A stretch of DNA of 64,000 nt, taken from positions 2,046,001-2,110,000 of the forward strand of contig NZ_CP009754.1 in the NCBI RefSeq assembly GCF_000772045.1, written 5' to 3'. Origin of the DNA: Streptomyces sp. CCM_MD2014. GTDB taxonomy: Bacteria; Actinomycetota; Actinomycetes; Streptomycetales; Streptomycetaceae. Below are positions 14,932 through 23,888 of the stretch, one piece after another. A program made the position numbers and the translations under genes. The notes under the pieces were generated by a model. It was given only the letters and a program-made list of their open reading frames with translations, made no database searches and was not told the DNA's origin. Numbering within the stretch: position 1 is the first letter of the stretch; the number at the start of each line of letters is the position of its first letter.

Positions 14932-17196
14932 ATGCGGAACCAGGAGACACGGGTGCGGGGCATAGCAGCCCGGGCGGGAGGCTGGAGCGCCCGGCACCGA
15001 TGGGCCGCCGTCGGGATCTGGGTGCTGTTCGTCGTCCTGGCGACGGGCCTCGGTTCGGCGGCCGGCCGGGTCGACGTCAAGGACAGCGACCAGATGGGCG
15101 GCGAGACGCACACCGCCGCCAGGATCGTCGAGGAGGCGGGGATCGACGAGCCGGCCAGTGAGTCGGTGCTGGTCCAGGCGAAGTCGGACGGACTGAAGGC
15201 CACGGACGCCGAGTTCCGGGCCGCCGTCGGCGCGGTCGTCACGGCGGTGGAAGAGACCGGGGAGGTCACGGGCGTCACCTCACCGTACGACGCGAAGACC
15301 ATCTCGAAGGACGGCCGCAGCGCGCTGGTCCAGTTCGACATGCGCGGCGAGGCGGACACCGCGGGCGACCGGGTCGAACCGGTGCTGAAGGCGGTCGAGG
15401 GCGTCCAGAAGGAGCACGAGTCGCTGCGGATCGAGGAGATCGGCGGCGCCAGCATGATGAAGACGTTCGACGACGCCTTCGGCGACGACTTCAAGAAGGC
15501 CGAGTACTCGGCGGTGCCGGTGGCCCTCGGGATCCTGCTGGTGGCGTTCGGCGCGCTGGTGGCGGCGCTGGTCCCGGTGGCGCTGGCGATCACCGCGATC
15601 ATCGCGACGATGGGCCTGATGGGTCTGGTCAGCCACTTCCAGCCGATGAGCGAGACCGCCAACTCCGTGATGCTGCTGGTCGGTCTGGCCGTCGGTGTCG
15701 ACTACTGCCTGTTCTACCTGCGCCGTGAGCGCGAGGAGCGGGCCGCTGGACGGGACGCGCGGACGGCCCTCAGGATCGCCGCCGCCACCAGTGGCCGGGC
15801 GATCGTCGTCTCCGGCGTCACGGTGTGCGTGGCGATGGCGGGCATGCTGTTCACCGGCATCGCCGAGTTCGAGGCGATGGGCCTGGCCTCGCTGATGGTG
15901 GTCGCGGTCGCCATGGTCGGCTCGGTGACGGTGCTGCCGGCGCTGCTGTCCCTGCTGGGCGAGCGGGTGGAGAAGGGCCGCGTGCCGTTCCTGCGCCGGC
16001 GCCGGCCGAGCGGCTCGACGGGTGAGGGAAGCCGGTTCTGGACGGCCGTGCTGAAGCGCGTACTGGCCAGGCCGCTGCTCGCCGCCGTGGTCGCCGTCGG
16101 CGCGCTGCTGGCCGTCGCCGCGCCCGCCCTGGGCATGAAGACGCAGAACCTCACGCTGGACCAGGAGTTCGGCGACTCGCTGCCCATCGTGCAGACGTAC
16201 AACCGGGTCAACGAGGCCTTCCCCGGCGGTTCCGACCCGGCCGAGGTGGTCGTGAAGGCCGACGACATCAACGCGCCCGAGGTGCGGGCCGCGCTCGCCG
16301 ACTTCCGGGAGCGGGCGATCGGTTCGGGCGCCTCGCGCGGCCCCGTGGACATCACGGTGCACGACGAGCAGAACGTCGCGCTGGTGTACGTCCCGCTGGT
16401 CGGCGGCTCCGACCAGGACGAGGCGGGCGAGAGCCTGGACAAGCTGCGCGACGACGTACGGCCCGCGACGCTGGGCAAGGTCGACGGCGTCGAGGCCCCG
16501 ATCACCGGTCAGGTGGCCGGCAACAAGGACTTCAACGACCAGCTCGTCGGGTCGGTCCTGCCGGTCTTCGCCTTCGTCGTGGTCTTCGCCTTCCTGCTGA
16601 TGCTGCTGTCCTTCCGCTCCCTGACGGTCGCGATCACCTCGATCGTGCTCAACCTGCTGTCGGTGGGCGCGGCGTACGGCATCCTGGTCGCCGTCTTCCA
16701 GCACGGCTGGGGCGCCTCGCTGGTCGGCGCGGAGGGCGTGGGCGCCATCATCACGTGGCTGCCGCTGTTCCTGTTCGTGATCCTGTTCGGCCTGTCGATG
16801 GACTACCACGTGTTCGTGGTCTCCCGGATCCGCGAGGCCCGGCTGCGCGGGCGTTCCACCCGGGACGCGATCCAGCACGGCGTGGTCACCACGGCGGGGG
16901 TCGTCACCAGTGCCGCCGTCATCATGGTCGCGGTGTTCGCCATCTTCGGCACGCTGTCCATGCAGTCGATGAAGCAGATGGGCGTGGGCCTGGCGGCGGC
17001 GGTGCTGATCGACGCCACGATCATCCGGGGCGTCCTGCTGCCGGCCGTGATGTCCCTGCTCGGCGAGCGCAACTGGTACCTGCCGAAGTGGCTGCACCGG
17101 CTGCCGGACCTCACCCACGACGAGTCGCCCGAGGCGATCGCGCCGGCGGTGCGGGACGGCGAGCGCGGGGAGCGGGGCGAACCGGTCGGGGTCTGA
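14932..17196 (+). CDS. MMPL family RND-type membrane transporter
   Basis: A 754-residue membrane protein of the MMPL family, which exports lipids or drugs with the proton gradient. One helix near residues 24-45 is followed by an external domain up to about 195, then five helices. After a cytoplasmic loop a second copy of the same pattern begins near residue 380. The conserved second-helix and fourth-helix motifs VGLAVGVDYCLFYLRRERE and ILFGLSMDYHVFVVSR contain the proton-relay Asp and Tyr. The substrate is unknown; in streptomycetes such genes often accompany lipids or antibiotics. The start is a little far from AGGAGG (13 bases). Confidence 0.92.
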   Translation: MRNQETRVRGIAARAGGWSARHRWAAVGIWVLFVVLATGLGSAAGRVDVKDSDQMGGETHTAARIVEEAGIDEPASESVLVQAKSDGLKATDAEFRAAVGAVVTAVEETGEVTGVTSPYDAKTISKDGRSALVQFDMRGEADTAGDRVEPVLKAVEGVQKEHESLRIEEIGGASMMKTFDDAFGDDFKKAEYSAVPVALGILLVAFGALVAALVPVALAITAIIATMGLMGLVSHFQPMSETANSVMLLVGLAVGVDYCLFYLRREREERAAGRDARTALRIAAATSGRAIVVSGVTVCVAMAGMLFTGIAEFEAMGLASLMVVAVAMVGSVTVLPALLSLLGERVEKGRVPFLRRRRPSGSTGEGSRFWTAVLKRVLARPLLAAVVAVGALLAVAAPALGMKTQNLTLDQEFGDSLPIVQTYNRVNEAFPGGSDPAEVVVKADDINAPEVRAALADFRERAIGSGASRGPVDITVHDEQNVALVYVPLVGGSDQDEAGESLDKLRDDVRPATLGKVDGVEAPITGQVAGNKDFNDQLVGSVLPVFAFVVVFAFLLMLLSFRSLTVAITSIVLNLLSVGAAYGILVAVFQHGWGASLVGAEGVGAIITWLPLFLFVILFGLSMDYHVFVVSRIREARLRGRSTRDAIQHGVVTTAGVVTSAAVIMVAVFAIFGTLSMQSMKQMGVGLAAAVLIDATIIRGVLLPAVMSLLGERNWYLPKWLHRLPDLTHDESPEAIAPAVRDGERGERGEPVGV

Positions 17197-17220
17197 CCGG
17201 CACGGCGCCACACGACGGCC

Positions 17221-17258
17221 GCAGGGCCCGTCGGTTCCGGGGAACCGACGGGCCCTGC
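17221..17258. terminator. Bidirectional terminator between the MMPL gene and mgt
   Basis: A perfect 18-bp inverted repeat (GCAGGGCCCGTCGGTTCC at 17221-17238 and its complement at 17241-17258) with a two-base centre separates two convergent genes. It lies 24 bases after the transporter stop and 16 bases before the mgt stop. Confidence 0.8.
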
Positions 17259-17274
17259 GCCGCGTGCTACCGGG

Positions 17275-18480
17275 TCAGCCGCGCGCGGCGGCCAGTTCGG
17301 CCTCGATGAGGTCGGCGGCCCGCCGGGTGCCGCCCTCCTGGGCCATCTGCGCCTGGGTCGCCTTGAGGCGCCCTGCCACCTCAGGGTCGTCGACCAGGGC
17401 GAGGGCGGCGGTGCGCAGCGCCTCGGCGGTGGCCTCCTCGGTCGGCAGCGTGCGGGCGACACCGAGGCCCTGGAGCATGTCGGCGTTGCCGAACTGGTCC
17501 GCGGCCTGCGGTACGGCGATCATCGGCGTGGCCGTCGCCAGGCCCTCCTGGCTGCCGCCGGCCCCCGCGTGGGTGACGAACAGGTCGGCCTGCTGGAGGA
17601 TCGCCAACTGCGGCACCCACGTGCGTACTTCCACGTTGTCGGGTACGTCGCCCAGCTCGGCGGTGTCGATGTGCCGCCCGACCTGGAGCACGGTGTGCCA
17701 GCCGGGCAGCTCGCCGAAGGCCTTGACGCACTCCCGGTAGAACGCCGGCTGCTTGGTGAAGGCGGACCCGAGGGAGACGAGGACGACCTTCTCCGCGCCC
17801 TCGGGCCGTGTCCAGTCGCCCTCGGCGGTGCGGTCCCCCTGGCAGGCGCCGACGAAGGTGTACGCCTTCTCGTCGACCCGCTCGGCGTTGGGCTGGAGCG
17901 CCTTGGGGATCAGTACCAGGGAGCGGTCGGGGCGGCCGACGAACGGGTCGGGGTGGTCGGTGATCCCGTTCTCCTCCAGCCAGGCGTGGAACCGGGCGTA
18001 GTACGCCTGTCCGCGCTCGGTCTTCAGCGGCTCCTCCCACATCGGCTCGGCGACCTCCTGCTCGTATCCCTCCCAGGCGACCATGCAGGGTGACAGGGAG
18101 ATGACCGGCACGTTCCAGCGGCGGCCGAGGACGCGGGCGGCGTAGGAGCCGATGTCGTGCAGGATCAGGTCGGGCTCGTCGCCCTCGTACGCCTCGGCGA
18201 GCTGCGGGAGCGCCTGGATCGCGTCGTCGAGGAAGGGCTCGACGTTGTCCAGCAGGGTGCTCCCCCACGCCTCCGGGTCGGCGTCGGGGCCGGGCAGCGT
18301 GCTGTTCCACAGCTTGGGTTCGGCGCCCGTCTCGGCGACCTTGTCCGCGAGGAGCGGCGGGATCGCGTACGTCACCCGGTGCCCTCGCGCGACGAGCTCG
18401 CGGATCACCTCCAGGCTGGGGTTCACGTGGCCGTGCGCGGCGATGGAGAACATGGCGATGTGGGCGGGTCGGCTGGTCAT
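17275..18480 (-). CDS. mgt: Macrolide glycosyltransferase
   Basis: A 401-residue GT1-family enzyme that inactivates macrolides by adding a sugar from a UDP donor to the desosamine hydroxyl. The acceptor-side motif [16 protein letters not shown] (about 15-30) contains the catalytic His. The donor-site signature [22 protein letters not shown] ends in a Gln-rich turn, as in OleD/OleI. Gene pair and order match lrm-mgt of S. lividans, known to give inducible macrolide resistance. ATG 18480 starts the conserved protein. However the frame is open upstream to GTG 18603, which overlaps the lrm stop, through four 8-residue repeats; these could be translated, giving 442 residues. Confidence 0.93.
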   Translation of the reverse strand: MTSRPAHIAMFSIAAHGHVNPSLEVIRELVARGHRVTYAIPPLLADKVAETGAEPKLWNSTLPGPDADPEAWGSTLLDNVEPFLDDAIQALPQLAEAYEGDEPDLILHDIGSYAARVLGRRWNVPVISLSPCMVAWEGYEQEVAEPMWEEPLKTERGQAYYARFHAWLEENGITDHPDPFVGRPDRSLVLIPKALQPNAERVDEKAYTFVGACQGDRTAEGDWTRPEGAEKVVLVSLGSAFTKQPAFYRECVKAFGELPGWHTVLQVGRHIDTAELGDVPDNVEVRTWVPQLAILQQADLFVTHAGAGGSQEGLATATPMIAVPQAADQFGNADMLQGLGVARTLPTEEATAEALRTAALALVDDPEVAGRLKATQAQMAQEGGTRRAADLIEAELAAARG

Positions 18481-18507
18481 GCGACGACCGTACGCGAGAC
18501 GAGACGT

Positions 18508-18603
18508 CTCGTGCAACTCTTTTCGGTTCATCTCCTGGGACTCCTTCGGGTTCATCTCCCGGGACCTCTTCCGGTTCATCAGGTGGGGCTCCTTCCGGTT
18601 CAC
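18508..18603 (-). repeat. Four 24-bp tandem repeats joining lrm to mgt
   Basis: Reading the minus strand from 18603 there are four degenerate copies of a unit like GATGAACCGGAAGGAG plus eight more bases. The first copy has GTG instead of ATG and overlaps the lrm stop codon as GTGA. Each unit carries a start codon and a purine-rich ribosome-binding-like stretch, and 24 is a multiple of three, so all four starts are in frame with mgt. As protein it reads [32 protein letters not shown]. Confidence 0.85.
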
Positions 18604-19382
18604 GCCGTCAGCTCCTCGTGCAGCCGGAGCCAGCGGTCGGGCGCGACCTCGCCGACGAGCAGGGCGGGGTCGAGCCGGGCGGCACGGAACGCCGCGTCCA
18701 CCCGGCGCCTCGGATGGGCGCGGCGCAGGGACGCGTGCAGCGAGCCGCCGACGCCCGAGAAGCCCAGTTCGACCAGGTCCGCCCAGCTACGGCGGGCGAC
18801 GGGACCGGTGAGCAGCGGGGCGGGGCGGCGCTCGATGCGGAGGATGCCGGCGTCGACGCGCGGCGCCGGGCGGAAGCGGAGGCGGTCCACCCGGCCCACC
18901 AGCCGCCATGCGTGGTGCGGCCAGGTCAGGACCGTGAGCAGGGTCCAGCGGCCGTAGTCGCCGGTGCGTTTGCGGGCGTACTCGAGCTGGGTGATGAGGG
19001 TGGCGTCGGTGAGGGCGGGTGCGCTCAGGCACCAGTCGACGATGTCGGCCGTGCGCGAGAAGGGCACGTTCCCGGCGACCGAGAACGGCGTGCGCGGGGG
19101 CCGCGCGGCGAGGAAGTCGCCGAGGACGACGCGGACGTGCGGGCTGTGCGCGAAACGGGCGCGGAGTCCGGGGACGAGCCGGGGATCGATCTCGTAGGCG
19201 TGCAGTTCGCGGCTGCGGCGGGCGAGCGGCTCCGTGAGAGCCCCCTTGCCCGCGCCCACTTCGAGCACGAGCGGAGGGGAGGCGCGGTCGGGGGCGGCGA
19301 GCCGGGCGACGTGGTGCGCGGTGGCGCGGTCGGCGAGGAAGTTCTGCGAGAGCGTGCGGGCACGCTGGGTGGGGCGGGCCAT
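18600..19382 (-). CDS. lrm: 23S rRNA adenine N6-methyltransferase (Erm type)
   Basis: A 260-residue Erm-family enzyme that methylates the 23S rRNA adenine equivalent to A2058 and protects ribosomes from macrolides and lincosamides. Motif LSQNFL is at 11-16, the SAM-binding EVGAGKG at 41-47, and the catalytic motif NVPF at 105-108. The C-terminal domain is rich in Arg, as usual for rRNA binding. It matches the S. lividans lrm product (class erm(O)), a mono-methyltransferase. The ribosome site AAGGAC lies eight bases before ATG, next to a hairpin arm that could hide it. The mgt frame begins at its stop, so the two are coupled. A candidate leader peptide lies upstream. Confidence 0.93.
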   Translation of the reverse strand: MARPTQRARTLSQNFLADRATAHHVARLAAPDRASPPLVLEVGAGKGALTEPLARRSRELHAYEIDPRLVPGLRARFAHSPHVRVVLGDFLAARPPRTPFSVAGNVPFSRTADIVDWCLSAPALTDATLITQLEYARKRTGDYGRWTLLTVLTWPHHAWRLVGRVDRLRFRPAPRVDAGILRIERRPAPLLTGPVARRSWADLVELGFSGVGGSLHASLRRAHPRRRVDAAFRAARLDPALLVGEVAPDRWLRLHEELTA

Positions 19383-19396
19383 GGCCTGCGGTCCTT

Positions 19397-19447
19397 GTCT
19401 TCCGTGACAGGGGGGAGAAGGGCAGCCGAAGGCCCTGACCGGAAGAC
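19397..19447 (-). promoter_or_regulatory. Hairpin just upstream of the lrm ribosome site
   Basis: GTCTTCCG at 19397-19404 and its complement CGGAAGAC at 19440-19447 can form an 8-bp stem on the lrm mRNA. The 3' arm ends at the base before AAGGAC, the lrm ribosome site. A second hairpin, GGACGCG / CGCGTCC with a five-base loop, is at 19495-19513, directly after the leader frame. Together they look like the alternative structures of an erm attenuator; the fold is not computed. Confidence 0.45.
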
Positions 19448-19519
19448 GAAGGCAAAAAGGGAATGCGGAGGCTCAGCCCCGCCGCGCGCGCCCGGGACGC
19501 GTCGAACGCGTCCGGTGCG

Positions 19520-19633
19520 TCAGCGGCGGGGGGACCCCGGGCCGGTCAGGGCTCCGGGGCCACGACGCATCCTGATGGCGTACGTGCAGCCCCGGCCGAG
19601 ACCGGAGTTGAAGATCGCGTTGAAAGCTGCCAC
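19520..19633 (-). CDS. Putative leader peptide of lrm
   Basis: A 37-codon frame starts at GTG 19633 and encodes VAAFNAIFNSGLGRGC and further residues rich in Arg, Gly and Pro. There is no ribosome site; instead a promoter-like -10 (TAACGT) ends seven bases before GTG, so the mRNA would begin at or very near the start codon, as in leaderless streptomycete transcripts. The stop is followed by hairpins and then lrm. Ribosome stalling on a short leader in the presence of macrolide is the known induction mode of many erm genes. The peptide itself resembles no stalling peptide I can name. Confidence 0.5.
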   Translation of the reverse strand: MAAFNAIFNSGLGRGCTYAIRMRRGPGALTGPGSPRR

Positions 19634-19640
19634 GGACGCG

Positions 19641-19670
19641 ACGTTAGGCGGGCGGGCACCCGGCGGGCAA
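19641..19670 (-). promoter_or_regulatory. Candidate promoter of the lrm-mgt operon
   Basis: On the minus strand TTGCCC (19670-19665) and TAACGT (19646-19641) are 18 bases apart, close to the major sigma factor consensus. The predicted start of transcription falls on or next to the GTG of the leader frame. Confidence 0.5.
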
Positions 19671-19707
19671 CCGGTTTTCCCGCGGCCCGTCGCGGGGTGG
19701 GCGGCGG

Positions 19708-20991
19708 TCAGCGCTGGTAGCGGGCGAGTACGAGGTTTCCGTCCTCCTCCAGTCTGTGGCGCAGTTCGTCCATGTCGATCGCTCCGCTGTAGTACTCCTG
19801 GAGCGCCGGTGTCGCCACCTTGTCCTTCCACTCGGCGTACCCCCGTACGGACTGCGCGGGCGCCGAGCGCAGGTGGGCGGCGAGGGCGGTGCCGGTGGCC
19901 CAGCCGCCTTCGGACGTGTGCAGGGCGGGGTCCTTCAGGGCCTGCTCTCCGGTGGGCAGCATCCAGTCGCCGAGGGCGAGACGCACCATGTTGTCCGGCT
20001 GGAGCAGGAAGTCGACGAAGGCCGCCGCCGCCTTCTTGTGCGGGCTGTCCTCGGCGATGGACAGGGTCTGCGGGCTGACGCCCTGGACGAGCCCGTCGGC
20101 GCCGGCCGGGGCGGGCAGCACCTGCCAGTCGAAGCCCTCGGGTGCCTGCTGCTCGATCTGCTGACGGTAGGAGAAGCCCAGCGGCACCATCGCGTACTTG
20201 CCCGCGAAGAAGCCGGGCAGCGTGTCGGAGCCGCCGCTGCCCAGGGTGGTGGGCGAGGCACTGTGGTCGGTCTCGACCTGGTCGTGGACGGTGCGGGGAA
20301 CCACCTGGTCGCCCGCCTCGAAGCGGACGGTCACCTTGCCGTCGGCGCCCCGGTGGAACAGCTTGCCGCCGGCGGACAGGGAGAGGTTGAGCGTGGCGGA
20401 GACGGGCTCCTTCAGCGGCCAGGCCACTCCGTACGTGCCGTCGCCGCTCAGCTCCTTCGTCACCTGCCGGAACTCCGCCCAAGTCCAGGGGTGTTCCGGT
20501 GTCGGGATCCGCACGCCCGACTTCTTCAGCAGGGTGGCGTTGGCGATCAGCACCCGTGGTTCCTGGAGGAAGGGCACGCCGTAGACGCCGTCGCCGAAGG
20601 TGACCGTCTCCCAGCTGTGCCGCGGGATGTCCGACTTCAGCCGCGCGGGGAGCAGTTCCGTGAGGTCGGCGAGGTAGCCGCCGTAGGCGAAGTCGGCGAG
20701 GTCGTCGGAGGCGTCGTGGATGATGTCGGGCGCCTCGCCGCCCTCGAAGGAGGTGAGGAGCTGGTCGTGGACGCTGTCCCAGCTGCCCTGGACGTACTCG
20801 ACGCGCACGTCCGGGTGGGTGGCGTTCCACTCCCGCACCAGTTCCTTGTTGGCCTGGACCGACTCGTCCTGCCAGGCCAGTGACTGGAAGCGGAGGGTGA
20901 TCCGGCCGTCGTCGCCGTCGCCGCCCCCTCCCGCGCAGCCGGAGACCAGCAGGACGAGGGCGAGGAGCAGGGTGGTGGTCCTGGCGCGCAT
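19708..20991 (-). CDS. Carbohydrate ABC transporter substrate-binding lipoprotein
   Basis: A 427-residue lipoprotein of the maltose/multiple-sugar binding family (family 1 extracellular solute-binding proteins). The signal peptide ends in LVSGC, the lipidated Cys being followed by a Gly-rich linker. The mature part has typical segments: WNATHPDVRVEYVQGSWDSV, GGEAPDIIHDASDDLADFA, YGVPFLQEPRVLIAN, and the C-terminal AEDSPHKKAAAAFVDFLL. Its start overlaps the stop of the permease gene by one base (TGATG). The sugar is unknown. It is the last of three coupled importer genes; no ATPase gene follows. Confidence 0.92.
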   Translation of the reverse strand: MRARTTTLLLALVLLVSGCAGGGGDGDDGRITLRFQSLAWQDESVQANKELVREWNATHPDVRVEYVQGSWDSVHDQLLTSFEGGEAPDIIHDASDDLADFAYGGYLADLTELLPARLKSDIPRHSWETVTFGDGVYGVPFLQEPRVLIANATLLKKSGVRIPTPEHPWTWAEFRQVTKELSGDGTYGVAWPLKEPVSATLNLSLSAGGKLFHRGADGKVTVRFEAGDQVVPRTVHDQVETDHSASPTTLGSGGSDTLPGFFAGKYAMVPLGFSYRQQIEQQAPEGFDWQVLPAPAGADGLVQGVSPQTLSIAEDSPHKKAAAAFVDFLLQPDNMVRLALGDWMLPTGEQALKDPALHTSEGGWATGTALAAHLRSAPAQSVRGYAEWKDKVATPALQEYYSGAIDMDELRHRLEEDGNLVLARYQR

Positions 20992-21824
20992 CAGCTCTTC
21001 ACCGCCCCGGCGAGCATGCCGCCCGTGATCCGCCGCTGGATGAGGGCGAAGACCACCAGCGAGGGCAGCGTGGCGAGGAAGGCCGCCGCGGCGAGCGGTC
21101 CGAGGTCCGCGACGCCCTCGGCGCCGATGAAGTGGGTGAGGACCACGGGCAACGTCTGTTTCTCCGGCGTTTTGAGCAGGACCAGCGCGAAGAAGAACTC
21201 GTTCCACGCGGTGATGAACGCGAAGAGAGCCGTCGCCACGATCCCCGGCGCGAGCAGCGGCGCGGTCACCGAGACCAGGGTCCGCAGCCGCCCGGCGCCG
21301 TCGACCGCGGCCGCCTCCTCCAGCTCGCGCGGCACGGCGCGGACGTATCCGGCGAGCATCCACAGCGCGAACGGCAGCGACCACACGACGTACACCATCA
21401 CCAGCCCGGCCACCGAGTTGATCAGGCCGAGGTTCTTGAGGACCAGGAACAGCGGGATGATCAGCAGGACGAAGGGGAAGGCCTGGCTGACCACGACCCA
21501 CCCGGTGGCCGCCTTGGCCAGCCGGCCGCGGCGGCGGGCCATGACGTACGCCGTCGGGGTCGCGATCAGCACCGCGACCACGGCGGCGCCGAGGGCGGCG
21601 ACCAGGGAGTTGAGCCCGGCGTGCAGCAGTGGCTGCTCGTCGAAGGCCTGCCGGAAGTTGTCGAGGGTGGGGTTCTCCGGGATCCAGGTGGGGTGCAGGC
21701 TCGCCAGCTCGCGCGGTGGTTTGAAGGCGATGGAGATCAGCCAGAGGAAGGGGAAGGCCAGGAAGACCAGGTACGCGAACAGCGCGGCGTACTGGCCCAC
21801 ACGGGCGCCGGTCGAGGTCCTCAC
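20991..21824 (-). CDS. Carbohydrate ABC transporter permease (MalG type)
   Basis: A 277-residue membrane protein with six predicted helices, of the MalG/LacG family. The N-terminal helix starts about residue 12. The EAA loop reads ELEEAAAVDGAGRLRTLVSVTAPLLAPGI in outline and contacts the ATPase. It starts with GTG overlapping the stop of the upstream permease by four bases (GTGA) and ends one base into the lipoprotein start, so all three products are coupled. It acts as one half of a heterodimeric channel with the MalF-type protein. Confidence 0.93.
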   Translation of the reverse strand: MRTSTGARVGQYAALFAYLVFLAFPFLWLISIAFKPPRELASLHPTWIPENPTLDNFRQAFDEQPLLHAGLNSLVAALGAAVVAVLIATPTAYVMARRRGRLAKAATGWVVVSQAFPFVLLIIPLFLVLKNLGLINSVAGLVMVYVVWSLPFALWMLAGYVRAVPRELEEAAAVDGAGRLRTLVSVTAPLLAPGIVATALFAFITAWNEFFFALVLLKTPEKQTLPVVLTHFIGAEGVADLGPLAAAAFLATLPSLVVFALIQRRITGGMLAGAVKS

Positions 21825-22768
21825 GCCTCGTCACCTCCCTTGTCCCCGCCGCGGAGCCGGCCCACGAGGAAGACGGCCAGCAGCAGCGAGACGACCGCGA
21901 CCATGACGCAGCCCATCGCCGCCGCGTAGCCGAACTGGCCGTAGCGGAAGGCCTCCTCGTAGGCGAAGAGCATGGGCAGCCGGGTGCGTCCGCCAGGTCC
22001 GCCGTTGGTGAGCACGTAGACCAGGGCGAAGGAGTTGAAGTTCCAGATGAGGTTGAGCGCGGTGATGGCGAGGGCGACCGGTCTGAGGGTCGGCCAGGTG
22101 ACCGTCCGGAACCGGCGCCAGGCCCCAGCGCCGTCCACCGCGGCCGCCTCGTGCAGCTCGCGCGGGGTGTTCTGCAGTCCGGCGAGCAGCGCGACCGTGG
22201 TCTGCGGCATGCCGGCCCAGACGCCGACGACGATGACGGCGGGCAGTGCGGTGCCCAGGCCGCTGAGCCAGTCGTGGCCGTCGCCGAGGCCGAGGTCGCG
22301 CAGCGTCTCGTTGAGGATGCCCGCGTCCGTGTTGTAGACCAGCCGCCACATGATGCCGACGACGACCTCGGGCATCGCCCAGGGGATGATCGCGAGGGCC
22401 CTGGCCAGCCAGCGCAGCCGGAGGTTCTGGTTGAGCAGCAGGGCGAGACCGAACGCGAGCAGGAACTGCGGCACCGTCACCCCGACCGCCCACACCAGAC
22501 CGATGCGGAACGACTCCCAGAACAGCGTGTCGTGCAGCAGGTCCCGGAAGTTCAGGGCGCCGATCCACCGGGTGGGCTCCGTGCGGCCCGACTGGGCGTC
22601 GGTGAACGCCAGCAGGATGCCGTAGAGCAGCGGTCCCACGCTGAGGACGAGGATCGGGATCAGCGCGGGCAGCACCAGGAACCAGGCGCCGTGGTCCGGT
22701 CCGCCCCGTGGGGCGTCCGGCGCGGGCGCACGGCGCGCCGGTCTCCTCGGCTCGGTCACCAATGTCAC
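21821..22768 (-). CDS. Carbohydrate ABC transporter permease (MalF type)
   Basis: A 315-residue membrane protein with a cytoplasmic Arg/Pro-rich head and about six helices. The EAA loop is ELHEAAAVDGAGAWRRFRTVTWPTL in outline, and the C-terminal FALVYVLTNGGPGGRTRLPM segment is typical of MalF/UgpA-like partners. GTG 22768 follows AAGGGG by about nine bases. It is the first gene of the importer operon. No regulator or ATPase is linked; in Streptomyces such importers commonly share the distant MsiK ATPase, which I infer here. Confidence 0.92.
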   Translation of the reverse strand: MTLVTEPRRPARRAPAPDAPRGGPDHGAWFLVLPALIPILVLSVGPLLYGILLAFTDAQSGRTEPTRWIGALNFRDLLHDTLFWESFRIGLVWAVGVTVPQFLLAFGLALLLNQNLRLRWLARALAIIPWAMPEVVVGIMWRLVYNTDAGILNETLRDLGLGDGHDWLSGLGTALPAVIVVGVWAGMPQTTVALLAGLQNTPRELHEAAAVDGAGAWRRFRTVTWPTLRPVALAITALNLIWNFNSFALVYVLTNGGPGGRTRLPMLFAYEEAFRYGQFGYAAAMGCVMVAVVSLLLAVFLVGRLRGGDKGGDEA

Positions 22769-22922
22769 GCAATCAACCCCTTTGCGCTGCTTGAACGGGC
22801 CTCGTCATGGTCGTGAAGTGACCGCGTCCCGTCAAGAGGCCGCGTACACGCTCCCACCTGTGCGAATGCGACACTGGCCCCCGGCACGGCCGGAACGGGT
22901 ACGGACACGGAGGCGCGAGGCG

Positions 22923-23789
22923 ATGGACGAGGCACGGGCGCGGGAGGTGCTGGCCGCGGCGGGAGTGCTGCCCGGTGCGGCGCGGGAGGCGCGGCTGCTG
23001 GCCCTCGGCGAGAACGCGGTGTTCGCCGCCGGCGACCTGGCGGTCAAGGTGGGCCGAGACGCCGAACTCCTCGAGCGGGCGCGCCGGGAACTGGCCGTCG
23101 CGCTCTGGCTGGAGGAGGCCGGCGTACCGGCGGTGCGGGCGGCCGAGCCGGCGGCGCTGATCGTCGACGGCCACCCGGTCACCGTGTGGCACCGGCTGCC
23201 CGACCCGGTGCGGCCCACCGAGCCCAGGGACGTGGCCGCGCTGCTCCGGCTCGTCCACGAACTCCCCCTCCCCGCTTCCTTCGAGCTGCCGCCCCGCGAA
23301 CTGCTGGGCGGTGTGGAACGCTGGCTGCGCCTCGCGGGCGACGTGATCGACCCCGCGGACGCGGCCTATCTGCGCGAGCGCCGGGACGGCTTCGCGTCGG
23401 CCGCCGCCGCGCTGACCCCGCACCTGACGCCGGGTCCCATCCACGGGGACGCGCTGCCCCGCAACGTGCACGTCGGCCCCGACGGGCCGGTCCTGATCGA
23501 CCTGGAGACCTTCTCCGCCGATCTGCGCGAGCACGACCTGGTGGTGATGGCGCTGAGCCGGGACCGCTACGGGCTGCCCGCCGAGGCCCACGACGCCTTC
23601 ACCGCGACCTACGGCTGGGACGTGCGCGAGTGGGACGGCTGCGCGGTGCTGCGCGGCGCCCGGGAGACGGCGAGCTGCGCCTGGGTGGCGCAGCACGCGC
23701 CGAGCAACCCGAAGGCGCTGGCCGAGTTCGAACGTAGGGTGGCGTCGCTGCGGGACGGGGATCCGACCGTGCGGTGGTATCCCTTCTGA
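22923..23789 (+). CDS. Aminoglycoside-phosphotransferase-family protein
   Basis: A 288-residue protein of the APH/choline-kinase fold. The catalytic loop HGDALPRNVHV is followed by the metal-binding LIDLETF, the standard pair of this fold. The N-lobe has GENAVFAAGDLAVKVGRD, matching a nucleotide-binding strand with its Lys. The substrate is not predictable: family members phosphorylate antibiotics, sugars or small metabolites. ATG 22923 has GGAGGCGCGAGG upstream; an in-frame ATG at 22866 would add 19 residues. It is divergent from the sugar importer operon and could share its control region. Confidence 0.85.
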   Translation: MDEARAREVLAAAGVLPGAAREARLLALGENAVFAAGDLAVKVGRDAELLERARRELAVALWLEEAGVPAVRAAEPAALIVDGHPVTVWHRLPDPVRPTEPRDVAALLRLVHELPLPASFELPPRELLGGVERWLRLAGDVIDPADAAYLRERRDGFASAAAALTPHLTPGPIHGDALPRNVHVGPDGPVLIDLETFSADLREHDLVVMALSRDRYGLPAEAHDAFTATYGWDVREWDGCAVLRGARETASCAWVAQHAPSNPKALAEFERRVASLRDGDPTVRWYPF

Positions 23790-23888
23790 CGCGAGGTGCC
23801 TTCCGGCCCGGGAAGGTGCCCGGACGGCCGGCCGGGAACGGCTGACCCGGGCGCGCCGAGCCGGACCGGCGGACCCGGGAAGGATGGC

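Noticed and set aside
17275..19633. The resistance genes lrm-mgt as a recently acquired island
   Set aside because: Base composition and codon use match the neighbours, no mobile element or target repeat is nearby, and the pair is known from the S. lividans chromosome.
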